Source: Pseudorhodoferax aquiterrae
GTDB lineage: Bacteria > Pseudomonadota > Gammaproteobacteria > Burkholderiales > Burkholderiaceae_C
Reading direction: 5' to 3'
Assembly (NCBI RefSeq): GCF_014652235.1
Contig: NZ_BMYK01000003.1
Span: forward strand, 446,547-510,546
DNA: 64,000 bases
A program made the translations under genes and the position numbers. Shown here in pieces: positions 26,177-34,788 of this stretch (positions within the stretch are counted from its first letter, which is position 1; each line of letters begins with the position of its first letter). The notes beneath the pieces are model-generated. The model was not told the DNA's origin. It searched no databases and saw nothing but the letters and a program-made list of their open reading frames with translations.

Positions 26177-27594
26177 GCCAGCAACTCCAGTTGGCGCACG
26201 TCGGTGATGCGGCCCGTGACGGCCGCGGCCGCGGCCATGGCCGGGCCCATCAGGTGGGTGATGGCGCCGCGGCCCTGGCGCCCCTCGAAGTTGCGGTTGG
26301 TCGTGGACGCGCAGCGCACGCCCTCGGCCAGCACGTCGTCGTTCATGGCCAGGCACATGGAGCAGCCCGGGTTGCGCCATTCGAAGCCGGCCGCCAGGAA
26401 CACGCGGTCCAGGCCCTCGGCCTCGGCCGCCGCTTTCACCGCGCCCGAACCCGGCACGACCATGGCCCGCACGCCGGCAGCGACCTGGCGGCCGCGCGCG
26501 ACGCCGGCCGCCGCACGCAGGTCCTCGATGCGGCCATTGGTGCAGGAGCCGATGAACACGTGCTGGATGGGCGTTCCCGCGATGGGCGCGCCGGCCGGCA
26601 ACCGGGCATAGGCCATGGCGCGCTCGGCGCTGCTGCGCTCAGGGCCGGCCGGCAGGTCCGCCGGCAGCGGCACATGGCCGTCGATGGCCGCCACCTGGTC
26701 GGGGCTCGTGCCCCAGGTGACCTGCGGCGCGATCCGGCTGGCGTCGAAGCGGTGCTCCACGTCGAACACGGCGCCTGCGTCGCTGCGCAGCGCCTGCCAG
26801 GCCGCGAGCGCCGCCGCACGGTGTTCGGCCAGGTCGGGCGCGCGCGCCAGCACATAGTCCACCGCCTTGGCGTCTGGTGCGACCAGTGCGCCGCGCGAGC
26901 CGGCCTCCACGGTCATGTTGCACAGCGTGAAGCGGGCCTCGATCGACAGCGCATCGATCGCGCTGCCGCTGAACTCGACCACGCAGCCGCGCGCGCCCTG
27001 CGCGCCGATGCGGCCGATCACGGCCAGCACCAGGTCCTTGGCCGTACTGCCCGCGGGCAGCACGCCGTCGACGCGGATCAGCATGCTGCGCGCGACGCGG
27101 TAGGCCAGGGTCTGCGTGGCCAGCACATGCTCGACCTCGGTCGTTCCGATGCCGAAGCCCAGCGCGCCCAGCGCGCCGTAGGTCGTGGTGTGGCTGTCGC
27201 CGCAGATGATGACCATGCCGGGGCGCACCATGCCGTGCTCGGGCGCGATGACGTGCTCGATGCCCTGCAGCGCATCGTTGGTGTCAAACAGCGGGATGCC
27301 GAAGCGCGTGCAGTTGCGGTGCAGGTTGCTGGCCTGCAGCGCCGAGGCCGCGTCGGCGATCACGCGCACCTTGCCCGGGTGCGTGGGGATGATGTGGCTC
27401 ACGACCGCCACGTTCTGGCCCGGCAGGGGCACGCCGCGGCCCTGCTCGTCCAGGCCTGTGAAGGCCTGCGGGCTGGTGTACTCGTTCATGAGGTGCAGGT
27501 CGCAGAACAGCAGGATGTTCTCGTCGTCGAGCGCGGCCACGGTGTGGCTGTCGACCAGCTTGCGGTAGAGGGTGCGTGGGGTCATGTTGTTCAT
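26173..27594 (-). CDS. leuC: 3-isopropylmalate dehydratase large subunit-like protein
   Basis: A 473-residue aconitase-family protein. The three cluster cysteines are visible in FIGSCTNGRIEDL and NPGCSMCLAMNDD, the latter with two of them, so a [4Fe-4S] cluster should form. CGDSHTTTYGALGALGFGIG is the usual active-site loop. The N-terminus deviates from standard LeuC (MNEYTSPQAFTGLDEQGRGV in place of the usual HDQTSPQAFEGLR type). It overlaps the Bug gene stop by four bases and leuD by four. A dehydratase for citraconate, methylmalate or a similar acid fits the context as well as leucine synthesis. Confidence 0.88.
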   Translation of the reverse strand: MNNMTPRTLYRKLVDSHTVAALDDENILLFCDLHLMNEYTSPQAFTGLDEQGRGVPLPGQNVAVVSHIIPTHPGKVRVIADAASALQASNLHRNCTRFGIPLFDTNDALQGIEHVIAPEHGMVRPGMVIICGDSHTTTYGALGALGFGIGTTEVEHVLATQTLAYRVARSMLIRVDGVLPAGSTAKDLVLAVIGRIGAQGARGCVVEFSGSAIDALSIEARFTLCNMTVEAGSRGALVAPDAKAVDYVLARAPDLAEHRAAALAAWQALRSDAGAVFDVEHRFDASRIAPQVTWGTSPDQVAAIDGHVPLPADLPAGPERSSAERAMAYARLPAGAPIAGTPIQHVFIGSCTNGRIEDLRAAAGVARGRQVAAGVRAMVVPGSGAVKAAAEAEGLDRVFLAAGFEWRNPGCSMCLAMNDDVLAEGVRCASTTNRNFEGRQGRGAITHLMGPAMAAAAAVTGRITDVRQLELLA

Positions 27595-28553
27595 TCGGCG
27601 GTGATGCCGCGTTCCTTGATCAGCCGGGCCCAGCGCGGCAGCTCCGTGGCCAGGCGCTGGCGGGCCTCGGCCGGGCTGGCGGCCAGCGGGTCGAAGCCGT
27701 CCCTGGCCATGCGCGCCTTGACGGCCTCGGTGGCCAGCACCTGGTTCAGGCGGGCGTTGAGCTTGTCGAGGATGGGCGCTGGCGTGCCGGCCGGCGCGAA
27801 CACCATGAACCAGGTCTCGAAGGCATAGCCCGGCAGCCCGGCCTCGGCCAGGGTCGGCACGCCGGGCAGCAGTGCCGAGCGCTGCGGCCCCGTCACGCCG
27901 AGCGCGCGCAGCTTGCCGGCCTGCACATGGCCCTGCGCGGCCGACAGCACCGGAAACGACAGCTGCACCTGGCCGCCGATGGTGTCGACCAGGGCCGGGC
28001 CGCCGCCGCGGTAGGGCACGTGCACGATGTCCAGCCCGCCGACGGCCTTGAACAGCTCGGCCGCCATGTGGAAGGTGCTGCCGCTGCCGGCCGAGGCGTA
28101 GCTGAGACTGCCCGGCTTGCCCTTGGCCAGTGCGATCAACTCCTTGAGATCACGTGCCGGCAGCTTGTCATTGACGACCAGCACATGCTGCGAGCTGGCG
28201 ACCATGCCGAAGGGCGCGAGGTCCTTGAGCGTGTCGTAGGGCATCTTCGGCGTCAGAGCCGGGTTGATGGCCAGCGACACGGTCTGCAGGCCGATGGTGT
28301 AGCCGTCGGGCGCGGCCTTGGCCACCACGTCCACGCCCAGGTTGCCGCCGGCGCCGGCGCGGTTCTCGATGATCACGGGCTTGCCCAGGGCCTGGCCCCA
28401 GGCGTCGTTGAGCAGGCGCGCGACGATGTCGGCGCTGCCGCCTGGCGCATAGGGCACGACCAGCCGCACGGGCCGCTCCGGATAGGTTTGCGCCCAGGCG
28501 GGGGCGCTCGATGCGATGGCGGCCAAGGTGGCGAGAAGCGTCCTGCGGTCCAT
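27591..28553 (-). CDS. Bug-family tripartite tricarboxylate transporter receptor
   Basis: A 320-residue periplasmic binding protein of the TctC/Bug family. The signal peptide (TLLATLAAIASSAPAWA) is followed by the typical YPERPVRLVVPYAPGGSADI, then GAGGNLGVDVVAKAAPDGYT and YRGGGPALVDTIGGQV. Bug proteins bind carboxylated compounds in the periplasm; many work without an adjacent TctAB membrane pair, and none is in this window. It is the first gene of the operon, divergent from a LysR gene, and its stop overlaps the leuC start. So it probably captures the acid that LeuCD-like and the hydrolase handle. Confidence 0.9.
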   Translation of the reverse strand: MDRRTLLATLAAIASSAPAWAQTYPERPVRLVVPYAPGGSADIVARLLNDAWGQALGKPVIIENRAGAGGNLGVDVVAKAAPDGYTIGLQTVSLAINPALTPKMPYDTLKDLAPFGMVASSQHVLVVNDKLPARDLKELIALAKGKPGSLSYASAGSGSTFHMAAELFKAVGGLDIVHVPYRGGGPALVDTIGGQVQLSFPVLSAAQGHVQAGKLRALGVTGPQRSALLPGVPTLAEAGLPGYAFETWFMVFAPAGTPAPILDKLNARLNQVLATEAVKARMARDGFDPLAASPAEARQRLATELPRWARLIKERGITAE

Positions 28554-28653
28554 GTTTGTCTCCAGCGGTTCGGGGGGTGCTGGTATCGTATTGGTGACCG
28601 CCGAGAAAGCAATTTCGTGTCTCGGCACAACATCTTCAACCCGCAGGTTATGA

Positions 28654-29568
28654 ATGAGCGCGATCACCGACCTCGCCTTCTTCGCGCAGTTGGTCAAGGC
28701 CGGCAACTTCACCAGCGCCGCCCAGGAGCTGGGCCACACGCCCGCCGCGGTCAGCAAGCGGCTGGCCGCCATCGAGCGCCGGCTCGGCGTGCGCCTGCTA
28801 CAGCGGACCACGCGGCGCATCGGCCTCACCCCCGAGGGCGAGATGTACCTGGTCGAGGGCCAGCGCGTGCTGGCCGATCTGGAGGCGCTGGAGCGCGCGG
28901 TCTCGGGCAGCAGCGAGAAGCCGGCCGGCCTGCTGCGCGTGGCCGCCACGCTGGGCTTCGGCCGCAAGCACATCGCGCCGGCGCTGTCCGGCTTCGCGCG
29001 CCAGTTCCCCGATGTCGAGGTGCAGCTGCAGCTGACCGACCGGCCGGTGGACCTGGTCGGCCAGGGCTTGGACCTGCAGATCCGGCTCGGCGAACTGCCC
29101 GACTCCAACCTGACGGCGCGGCTGCTCGCGCACAACCGGCGCGTGCTCTGCGCCTCGGCCGCCTACCTGCGCGCGGCCGGCACGCCCGCGCATCCGCGCG
29201 AGCTGGCGCGCCACGCTTGTTTGTTCATCCGCGAGCACGACGAGACCTTCGGCACCTGGCAGCTGCAGTCGGGCGGGCGCTCCGAGAAGGTCAAGGTGCG
29301 CGGCCCGCTGGCGGCCAACGACGGCGAGAGCGTGGTCGGCTGGGCGCTGGACGGCCACGGCATCCTGATGCGCTCGCTCTGGGAGGTGGCGCCTCTGCTG
29401 CGCTCGGGCCGGTTGCGGCCCGTGCTGGCGGACTGGGCGCTGCCGCCGGCCGACATCCATGCGGTGTTCCCCACCCGCAGCCACCTGTCGGCCAAGACCC
29501 GCGCGCTGGTGGACTTCCTGCTGGCGGCCTTCGAGGCCCATCGCCGCGATGGCGACGGCGGTTGGTGA
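28654..29568 (+). CDS. LysR-family regulator divergent from the Bug-leuCD operon
   Basis: A 304-residue LysR-type regulator with a winged helix-turn-helix (NFTSAAQELGHTPAAVSKRL, about residues 18-37) and an effector domain of the CrgA-like group (LTDRPVDLVGQGLDLQIRLG, LSAKTRALVDFLL). It is transcribed away from the Bug-leuCD-hydrolase operon with a 100-base shared gap, the classical layout for a LysR activator of its neighbour. The effector is probably the operon substrate or an intermediate. The gap includes GTGTCTCGGCAC-like dyads but no unambiguous T-N11-A box that I would assign. Confidence 0.88.
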   Translation: MSAITDLAFFAQLVKAGNFTSAAQELGHTPAAVSKRLAAIERRLGVRLLQRTTRRIGLTPEGEMYLVEGQRVLADLEALERAVSGSSEKPAGLLRVAATLGFGRKHIAPALSGFARQFPDVEVQLQLTDRPVDLVGQGLDLQIRLGELPDSNLTARLLAHNRRVLCASAAYLRAAGTPAHPRELARHACLFIREHDETFGTWQLQSGGRSEKVKVRGPLAANDGESVVGWALDGHGILMRSLWEVAPLLRSGRLRPVLADWALPPADIHAVFPTRSHLSAKTRALVDFLLAAFEAHRRDGDGGW

Positions 29569-29571
29569 GGC

Positions 29572-31287
29572 TCAGCCGAAGGTGAACGCGTAGCCGCGCG
29601 CGCCGGCGTCGAGGAAGCGGATCTCCACCGTGCGGGCCTTGACCGCCCCGCCCTGGCGCACGAGCTGGTACAGGCGCGTGGCGTCGACCACGCCATTGCC
29701 CTCGGCATCCACGTCGGCGCCGTGGTCCGCGCCCGGCGGCTGGCCGTCCAGGGTCAGGCGAAAGCGCAGCGGCCCCGCCGCGTCGGCCCTGCCCAGCACC
29801 AGGTTGGCGTCGCGTGCCTGGAAGCGCACCGCCAGGCGACCTCCAGCCTCTGCGCCTTCGACGTACTCGGGCCGCAGCGTCCAGGTACCGGCCAGCGACC
29901 AGCTGTTGGTCTGCAGCGCGGCCGGTTGGTAGGGCGCCGGCTGGTCGGTCACGATGCCGCCGGCCACGCGCGGCGCGCTGCCCTTCTCGTAGCCCAGGTA
30001 GGTCTCGGGGCTGCGCAGCGTCGCGGCATCGGCGGCCAGGCCCAGGCCGCGCGTGTCGGCCTGCACCTGGGGCGCGGCGCTGTCGGGCGCAGGGCTGCCC
30101 GCCTCGCGCAGCAGTTCCTCGATCACGCGCTCGGAGGCCGCGTAGCCGCCTTCGCCGAACTGGTGGTGGCGCACGCGCCCCTGCGCGTCGATGAAGTACA
30201 GCGCGGGCCAGTACTGGTTGCCGAAGTTGCGCCAGATGCGGTAGCCGTTGTCCTGCACCACGGGGTAGCCGATCTGCAGGTCGCGCAGCGCGCGCTGCAC
30301 ATGGCCCGTCTCCTTCTCGAACGCGAACTCGGGCGTGTGCACGCCCACCACGACCAGGCCGCGGTCGGCGTACTTCTGCGCCCAGGCCTTCACATAGGGC
30401 AGCGTGCGCAGGCAGTTCACGCAGGAATAGGTCCAGAAGTTCACGAGCACGACCTTGCCGCGCAGCGCGGGGATGGACTGCGGCGCACCGTTCAGCCACT
30501 GCGTGCCGCCTTCGAGGTTGGCGCGTGTGGATTCGACGGGCAGTCGGCTGGGCTGGGGCTGCTCGGCATGGGCCTGCGGCAGCACACGCTGCAGCAGGCC
30601 GGCCTCCAGGCCTGCGGCGCCGGGCGCGGTGGACCGCGCCAGCACGGCCGTGTCCAGGCCCGTCGCCACGGCCGCCACCGCGGCCAGCATGGCGACCCCT
30701 GCGGCACGGCGGCCGGCCGCACCGGGCAACAGCCGCGCCTTCAGCGCCGCCAGCGGCCGGGCCCCCATGCGCAACCCCAGCCCCAGCGCGACGGCCGCGC
30801 CGGCACCGTAGGACAGCAGCAGCCAGCTGGTGTGCACGCCCGGACCGGCCAGCGCGGCCGTGGAGAGCACCAGGCCCAGCACCGGGCCGGCGCAAGGCGT
30901 CCAGATGAGGCCCGTGGCCAGGCCCAGCAGCAGGGCGCCGCGCCAGCTGCGGCTGTCCTGCGTGGCGGCCAGGCGCGCACCGGCCCGCACCAGCGGCGCG
31001 CTCCACCAGGCGGCCAGCCGTGACGACAGCAGCGAGGCTGCGAACAGGGCCAGCGCCGCCAGCGCGATCCAGCGGCCCACGAGGTTCAGTTGCACGGCCC
31101 AGGCGCCTGCCACGGCGCCCAGCGAGGCGACGAGCGCGAAGCTGGTCGCCAGGCCGGCCAGCAAGGGCAGCTGGCCCTGCACGAAGGGCCGGTCGTGCCG
31201 CGCGAAGACGAAGGGCAGCACCGGCAGGATGCAGGGGCTCAGCACGGTCAGCATGCCGGCGACGAAGGCAAGGATGGCGAGGGTCAT
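29572..31287 (-). CDS. dipZ: DipZ: CcdA-like membrane domain fused to periplasmic thioredoxin and C-terminal lectin-like domain
   Basis: A 571-residue disulfide-reduction protein. Residues 1-230 form a CcdA/DsbD-type membrane domain with its two reactive cysteines in VLSPCILPVLPF and IWTPCAGPVLGL. A TlpA-like thioredoxin domain follows with the CXXC motif in WTYSCVNCLRT. The rest (from about residue 425) is the carbohydrate-binding-like domain known from DipZ of Mycobacterium. The CcdA part takes electrons from cytoplasmic thioredoxin and the outer domain passes them to periplasmic targets. The next gene on this strand ends 24 bases upstream of the start, so the Tat hydrolase gene may be co-transcribed. 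Confidence 0.9.
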   Translation of the reverse strand: MTLAILAFVAGMLTVLSPCILPVLPFVFARHDRPFVQGQLPLLAGLATSFALVASLGAVAGAWAVQLNLVGRWIALAALALFAASLLSSRLAAWWSAPLVRAGARLAATQDSRSWRGALLLGLATGLIWTPCAGPVLGLVLSTAALAGPGVHTSWLLLSYGAGAAVALGLGLRMGARPLAALKARLLPGAAGRRAAGVAMLAAVAAVATGLDTAVLARSTAPGAAGLEAGLLQRVLPQAHAEQPQPSRLPVESTRANLEGGTQWLNGAPQSIPALRGKVVLVNFWTYSCVNCLRTLPYVKAWAQKYADRGLVVVGVHTPEFAFEKETGHVQRALRDLQIGYPVVQDNGYRIWRNFGNQYWPALYFIDAQGRVRHHQFGEGGYAASERVIEELLREAGSPAPDSAAPQVQADTRGLGLAADAATLRSPETYLGYEKGSAPRVAGGIVTDQPAPYQPAALQTNSWSLAGTWTLRPEYVEGAEAGGRLAVRFQARDANLVLGRADAAGPLRFRLTLDGQPPGADHGADVDAEGNGVVDATRLYQLVRQGGAVKARTVEIRFLDAGARGYAFTFG

Positions 31288-31311
31288 GGCAGCTCCAGGC
31301 GATGCGGTGGC

Positions 31312-32343
31312 TCAGAGCCGCGTGACGTCGATCACCGCCTGCGCGAACGCGGCCGGCGCCTCCTGCGGCAGGTTGTGGCCGATGCCGCCGTCCAGCTGGC
31401 GGTGCTGGTAGCGGCCGCTGAACTTCTTCGCGTAGACGGCCGGGTCGGGATGCGGCGCGCCATTGGCGTCACCCTCCATCGTGATCGTCGGCACGGCGAT
31501 CTGGGGCGCCTGGGCCAGCCGCTGCTCCAGCGCGTCGAAGCGAGTCTCGCCCGCCACCAGGCTGATGCGCCAGCGGTAGTTGTGGACCACGATGGCCACG
31601 TGGTCGGGGTTGTCGAAGGACTGCGCGCTGCGCTGGTAGGTGGCCTCGTCGAAGCGCCAGCGCGGCGAGGCCTGCTGCCAGATGAAGCGGTTGAAGGCCA
31701 CCGGGTCGGCGGCGTAGCCGTCGCGGCCGCGGTCGGTCGCGAAGTAGGACTGGTACCACCAGGCGAACTCGGCCGCCGGCGACTGGGGCCTGGCGTTGGC
31801 CTGCGGGTTGCCGATCAGGTAGCCGCTCACGGACACCAGGCCGGCCACGCGCTCGGGCCAGACCGCGGCCACGATGCAGGCCGTGCGCGCGCCCCAGTCG
31901 AAGGCACCCAGCACGGCCTGGCGGATGCCCAGCGCGTCCATCAGCGCGACAACGTCCTGCGCCACCGCGCCCTGCTGGCCGTTGCGCGGCGTGGCCTCGG
32001 ACAGGAAGCGCGTGCCGCCGTAGCCGCGCAGGTAGGGCACGATCACGCGGTAGCCGGCTGCTGCCAGCCGCGGCGCGACGTCGACGAAGGCGTGGATGTC
32101 GTAGGGCCAGCCGTGCAGCAGGATGGCGACCGGGCCATCGGCCGGGCCGGCTTCGGCATAGGCCACGCGCAGGTCGCCCGCAGCGACGGTCTTGAGCGGC
32201 CCGAAGCCCGTGGCGCCGGCCGCCGCGGCGGCCCGGGCCGGCGTAGCCAGCAGCGTGGCGAAGGGCGCGGTGGCAAGGGCCAGGGCGGCGCCGCCCAGGA
32301 ACTGGCGGCGGCGGGAGGCGGAGAGGGTGTCAGCGGTGTGCAT
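31312..32343 (-). CDS. Tat-exported alpha/beta hydrolase (epoxide hydrolase/dehalogenase-like)
   Basis: A 343-residue hydrolase. The N-terminus has a twin-arginine signal (SRRRQFLGGAALALATAP) ending in TPARA, so the enzyme is probably folded before export to the periplasm. The nucleophile position is an aspartate (LGAFDWGARTAC) after the HGWPYDIHAF oxyanion motif, and the base is in GGIGHNLPQEAP; this is the epoxide hydrolase/haloalkane dehalogenase branch. AAAGG precedes the ATG. A 21-base box shared with the ohr promoter lies about 135 bases upstream, hinting at control by the neighbouring response regulator. Natural substrate unknown. Confidence 0.85.
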   Translation of the reverse strand: MHTADTLSASRRRQFLGGAALALATAPFATLLATPARAAAAAGATGFGPLKTVAAGDLRVAYAEAGPADGPVAILLHGWPYDIHAFVDVAPRLAAAGYRVIVPYLRGYGGTRFLSEATPRNGQQGAVAQDVVALMDALGIRQAVLGAFDWGARTACIVAAVWPERVAGLVSVSGYLIGNPQANARPQSPAAEFAWWYQSYFATDRGRDGYAADPVAFNRFIWQQASPRWRFDEATYQRSAQSFDNPDHVAIVVHNYRWRISLVAGETRFDALEQRLAQAPQIAVPTITMEGDANGAPHPDPAVYAKKFSGRYQHRQLDGGIGHNLPQEAPAAFAQAVIDVTRL

Positions 32344-32404
32344 GGCAAGGCCTTTCGGTAGGGGTCGGACGTTGCCGGCGCGCTGTGCGCCGGCTGGCCT
32401 CCAG

Positions 32405-32421
32405 TACACCGCCGTGGTGTA
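32405..32421. promoter_or_regulatory. TACACC-N5-GGTGTA inverted repeat upstream of the Tat hydrolase gene
   Basis: A perfect 6-bp dyad with a five-base centre lies 62-78 bases before the hydrolase start, the usual place for an operator. It is in a locally less GC-rich stretch. No protein can be named for it. Confidence 0.3.
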
Positions 32422-32477
32422 TGTGGCATGTGTCATGGACACCCTGCGATTGCATGGCCATGTCGCCGACGGCGGGC

Positions 32478-32498
32478 CGGATACACAGCCATACAAAG
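32478..32498 (-). promoter_or_regulatory. 21-base box, copy 1 (upstream of the Tat hydrolase gene)
   Basis: Plus-strand CGG(A/G)TACACA(G/A)C(C/G)ATACAAA(G/A). This copy matches the one upstream of ohr at 17 of 21 positions, including all of TACACA and ATACAAA, in the same orientation relative to the downstream gene. On the minus strand it reads TTTGTAT-n-n-n-TGTGTA, a loose direct repeat. Proposed binding site of the OmpR-type regulator encoded between the two copies. Confidence 0.5.
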
Positions 32499-32522
32499 CC
32501 GCAGGCGGCGCCTGAAACGACA

Positions 32523-32599
32523 CCGCCACCCGGAGGTGGCGGCAATGCGTCGAAGACAGGCGGCGCTCAGCCGCCACGCCGCCGCGGTGGCGGCGTGGC
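32523..32599 (-). terminator. Tandem GC-rich hairpins after the ohr-HK-RR operon
   Basis: An 11-bp perfect stem with a five-base loop (32573-32599) and an 8-bp perfect stem with a four-base loop (32523-32542) follow each other on the minus strand. There is no good T run after either, so they may end transcription poorly on their own or protect the 3' end of the message. They overlap the end of the small reading frame 32567-32698. Confidence 0.45.
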
Positions 32600-32698
32600 G
32601 TTGGCCGACGGTACGGCGCAAGGCCGGCCCGCGGGCTGGCTCAGCTCCGAGGCCAGCCCGCCGAACAGGAACAACAGCGAAAACAGCAGCTTGCGCAT
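32567..32698 (-). CDS. Possible 43-residue membrane or secreted peptide after the response regulator
   Basis: A short frame starting eight bases after the response-regulator stop, with AGGGG five bases before its ATG. The peptide opens MRKLLFSLLFLFGGLASEL, a good hydrophobic or signal-like helix, then a proline- and arginine-rich tail (PPPRRRGG). The tail is encoded inside a GC-rich hairpin, which argues against selection for protein. It could be a real accessory peptide of the two-component system or chance; I recognise no family. Confidence 0.3.
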   Translation of the reverse strand: MRKLLFSLLFLFGGLASELSQPAGRPCAVPSANATPPPRRRGG

Positions 32699-32706
32699 GG
32701 CGGCCC

Positions 32707-33456
32707 CTACGCGTCCTGCGCCTGGACCTGCACCGCGAACACATAGCCCTCGCTGCGCACGGTCTTGATGTAGCGCGGCTCGCGCGCGTCGTCGCCCAGG
32801 CACTTGCGCAGGCGGCTGACCATGAGGTCGATGGAGCGCTCGAACAGCTCGGCCTCGCGGCCCTGCGTGATCGACAGGATCTGGTCGCGCGTGAGCACCT
32901 TCTGCGCATGGTCCACCAGCACGCGCAAGAGCCGGTATTCCGCGCCGCTCAGCGAGACCACCGTGCCCTCGCGGTCCAGCAGCACGCGCTCCACGGTGTC
33001 CAGCCGCCAGTCGCCGAAGGCCAGGAAGCGCGCCTCGTCGGTGCTGCGCAGGTTGGGCGGCAGCATGCGCGTGCGCCGCAGCACCGATTTCACGCGGGCC
33101 AGCAGCTCGCGCGCGGCGAAGGGCTTGGCCAGGTAGTCGTCGGCGCCCATCTCCAGGCCCAGCACGCGGTCGGCCTCGTCGCCGCGTGCGGTGAGCATGA
33201 TGATGGGCAGCGCCTTGTGCTTGCCGGCGCGCAGGTCGCGGCACAACGTGAGCCCGTCCTCCCCGGGCAGCATGAGGTCCAGGATCACGAGGTCGAAGGG
33301 CCCGGCCGTCTCCAGCGCCTGGCGCATGTGCCGGCCCGTGGGCACGGTGGTCACGCGCAGGCCGTTCTTGTGCAGATAGGCGCTGACCAGGTCGCGGATC
33401 TCGCGGTCGTCGTCGACCAGCAGCAGGTGGTCGGCGGCAGGCGTGGTGGCATTCAT
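32707..33456 (-). CDS. OmpR-family response regulator
   Basis: A 249-residue two-component regulator. The receiver domain starts LLLVDDDREIRDLV, carries the phospho-aspartate in LVILDLMLPGEDG (about residue 59) and the lysine in DDYLAKPFA. The C-terminal half is a winged helix (LSGAEYRLLRVLVDHAQKVL, ending KTVRSEGYVFAV). Its ATG overlaps the kinase stop (ATGA), so kinase and regulator are made together. Likely targets are its own operon (through ohr) and the Tat hydrolase, judged from the repeated 21-base box. Confidence 0.93.
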   Translation of the reverse strand: MNATTPAADHLLLVDDDREIRDLVSAYLHKNGLRVTTVPTGRHMRQALETAGPFDLVILDLMLPGEDGLTLCRDLRAGKHKALPIIMLTARGDEADRVLGLEMGADDYLAKPFAARELLARVKSVLRRTRMLPPNLRSTDEARFLAFGDWRLDTVERVLLDREGTVVSLSGAEYRLLRVLVDHAQKVLTRDQILSITQGREAELFERSIDLMVSRLRKCLGDDAREPRYIKTVRSEGYVFAVQVQAQDA

Positions 33457-34778
33457 GGGGTGTGCTCGGTCATGGAGGTCGGCAGGCGCAGGCCGGCGCA
33501 CAGGCCGCCTTCGGGTCGGTTGCGCAGCGCCAGGGTTCCGCCCAGCGACAGCGCCAGCTGGTGTGCGATGGCCAGGCCCAGGCCGGAGCCGCCGGTTTCG
33601 CGGTTGCGCGAAGCCTCCAGGCGGTAGAAGGGTTGCAGCACGGCGGCCAGCTGGTCCTCGGGGATGCCGGGGCCGGCGTCGCAGACCTCGATGCGCACGG
33701 CGTCGTGCTCCAGCCGCACAGCCAGCTCCGCACGCTCCCCGTACTTGAGCGCGTTGTCGACGAGGTTGGTCAGGATGCGGCGCAGCGCCTGCGGCCGCGT
33801 GGCGAGGGCGATGCCGGCCTCGCCCGTGAGCGTGACCGGGCGGCCGGTGTCGGCATAGTCGTGGACGAGGCTGCGCAGCAGCGCGTCCAGGTCGAGCCGG
33901 CGCAGCGGCTCCTCGATGCCCTGCAGCGTCTTCGCATAGCCCACGCCCTCCTGCACCAGCGTGCGCATGGCCTCCAGGTCGGCGCGGAATTTGTCGGCAT
34001 CGGGCAGCTCGTCGGCGAGGTCCACGCGCAGGCGCATGCGCGTGATGGGAGTCTGCAGGTCGTGCGAGATGGCGGCCAGGATCTGCATGCGCTCCTGCAC
34101 GGTGCCGGCGATGCGCCGCTGCATCGCGTTGAAGGCGCGCGCGGCCTGCGCCACCTCGGCCGGCCCGTCCTCGGCCACGGGCGAGGGCCGCAGGTCGGGC
34201 CCGAGCCGGTCGGCCGCCTGCGCGAGCCGCGCCAGCGGGCGCGTGACCAGCCGCATGCCGGCCCAGGCGCACAGCGCCAGCACCAGCAGCTGCGCGGCGA
34301 GCAGCCAGGTCACCCAGTCCGCCACTGGCATGGGCACGCGGCGCGCCAGCACGTAGAGCGCGGAGCCGTCGCTGAGCCGCAGCTGCATGCGCACGGCATC
34401 GGACTGGCCAATCTGCCCAATGGCCAGCACCGGGAACGGCTGCAGCGCCTGCGCCACGACCTCGGCGAAGCGGGCCAGCGCGGGCGCCGTGGGCGGCGGC
34501 GTGTCGACCGCACCTTCCAGCGCGAAGCTGTAGTTGGGCCGCTCCAGGCGCGGGAACCAGGCGGCGCGCTCGTCGGCGGGCAGCCGGTCCAGGATCGCGA
34601 CGGAGCTCGCGATGTCGCGCTCCACGCCGCTGAGCATGAGGTTCATGAGCGTCTGCCCGCGCTCGTGGCGGATCGCGGCATAGGTCAGCAGCTGGGCCAG
34701 CGCCATGCCCAGCACCACCAGCAGCGTCACGCGCGCCAGCAGCGTGCGGGGCCAGAGCCGTCGCAGGAAGGCGCGCAT
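33453..34778 (-). CDS. Membrane sensor histidine kinase
   Basis: A 441-residue sensor kinase. Helix 1 is at about residues 13-33, then a periplasmic sensor region of about 130 residues without recognisable domain, helix 2 near residue 173 (LLAAQLLVLALCAWAGM), a HAMP linker (RPLARLAQAADRLG), the phospho-acceptor H box AAISHDLQTPITRMRLR, and an ATPase domain with N box LVDNALKYGE and G boxes DAGPGIPE and GSGLGLAIA. It is ten bases after ohr and overlaps the regulator gene, so ohr, kinase and regulator form one operon. The signal is unknown; the presence of ohr suggests organic hydroperoxide or membrane oxidation. Confidence 0.92.
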   Translation of the reverse strand: MRAFLRRLWPRTLLARVTLLVVLGMALAQLLTYAAIRHERGQTLMNLMLSGVERDIASSVAILDRLPADERAAWFPRLERPNYSFALEGAVDTPPPTAPALARFAEVVAQALQPFPVLAIGQIGQSDAVRMQLRLSDGSALYVLARRVPMPVADWVTWLLAAQLLVLALCAWAGMRLVTRPLARLAQAADRLGPDLRPSPVAEDGPAEVAQAARAFNAMQRRIAGTVQERMQILAAISHDLQTPITRMRLRVDLADELPDADKFRADLEAMRTLVQEGVGYAKTLQGIEEPLRRLDLDALLRSLVHDYADTGRPVTLTGEAGIALATRPQALRRILTNLVDNALKYGERAELAVRLEHDAVRIEVCDAGPGIPEDQLAAVLQPFYRLEASRNRETGGSGLGLAIAHQLALSLGGTLALRNRPEGGLCAGLRLPTSMTEHTP

Positions 34779-34788
34779 CTGCAACGCG

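Noticed and set aside
28554-28653. A LysR T-N11-A box in the Bug-LysR gap
   Set aside because: Several partial dyads are present but none fits the spacing well enough to assign.
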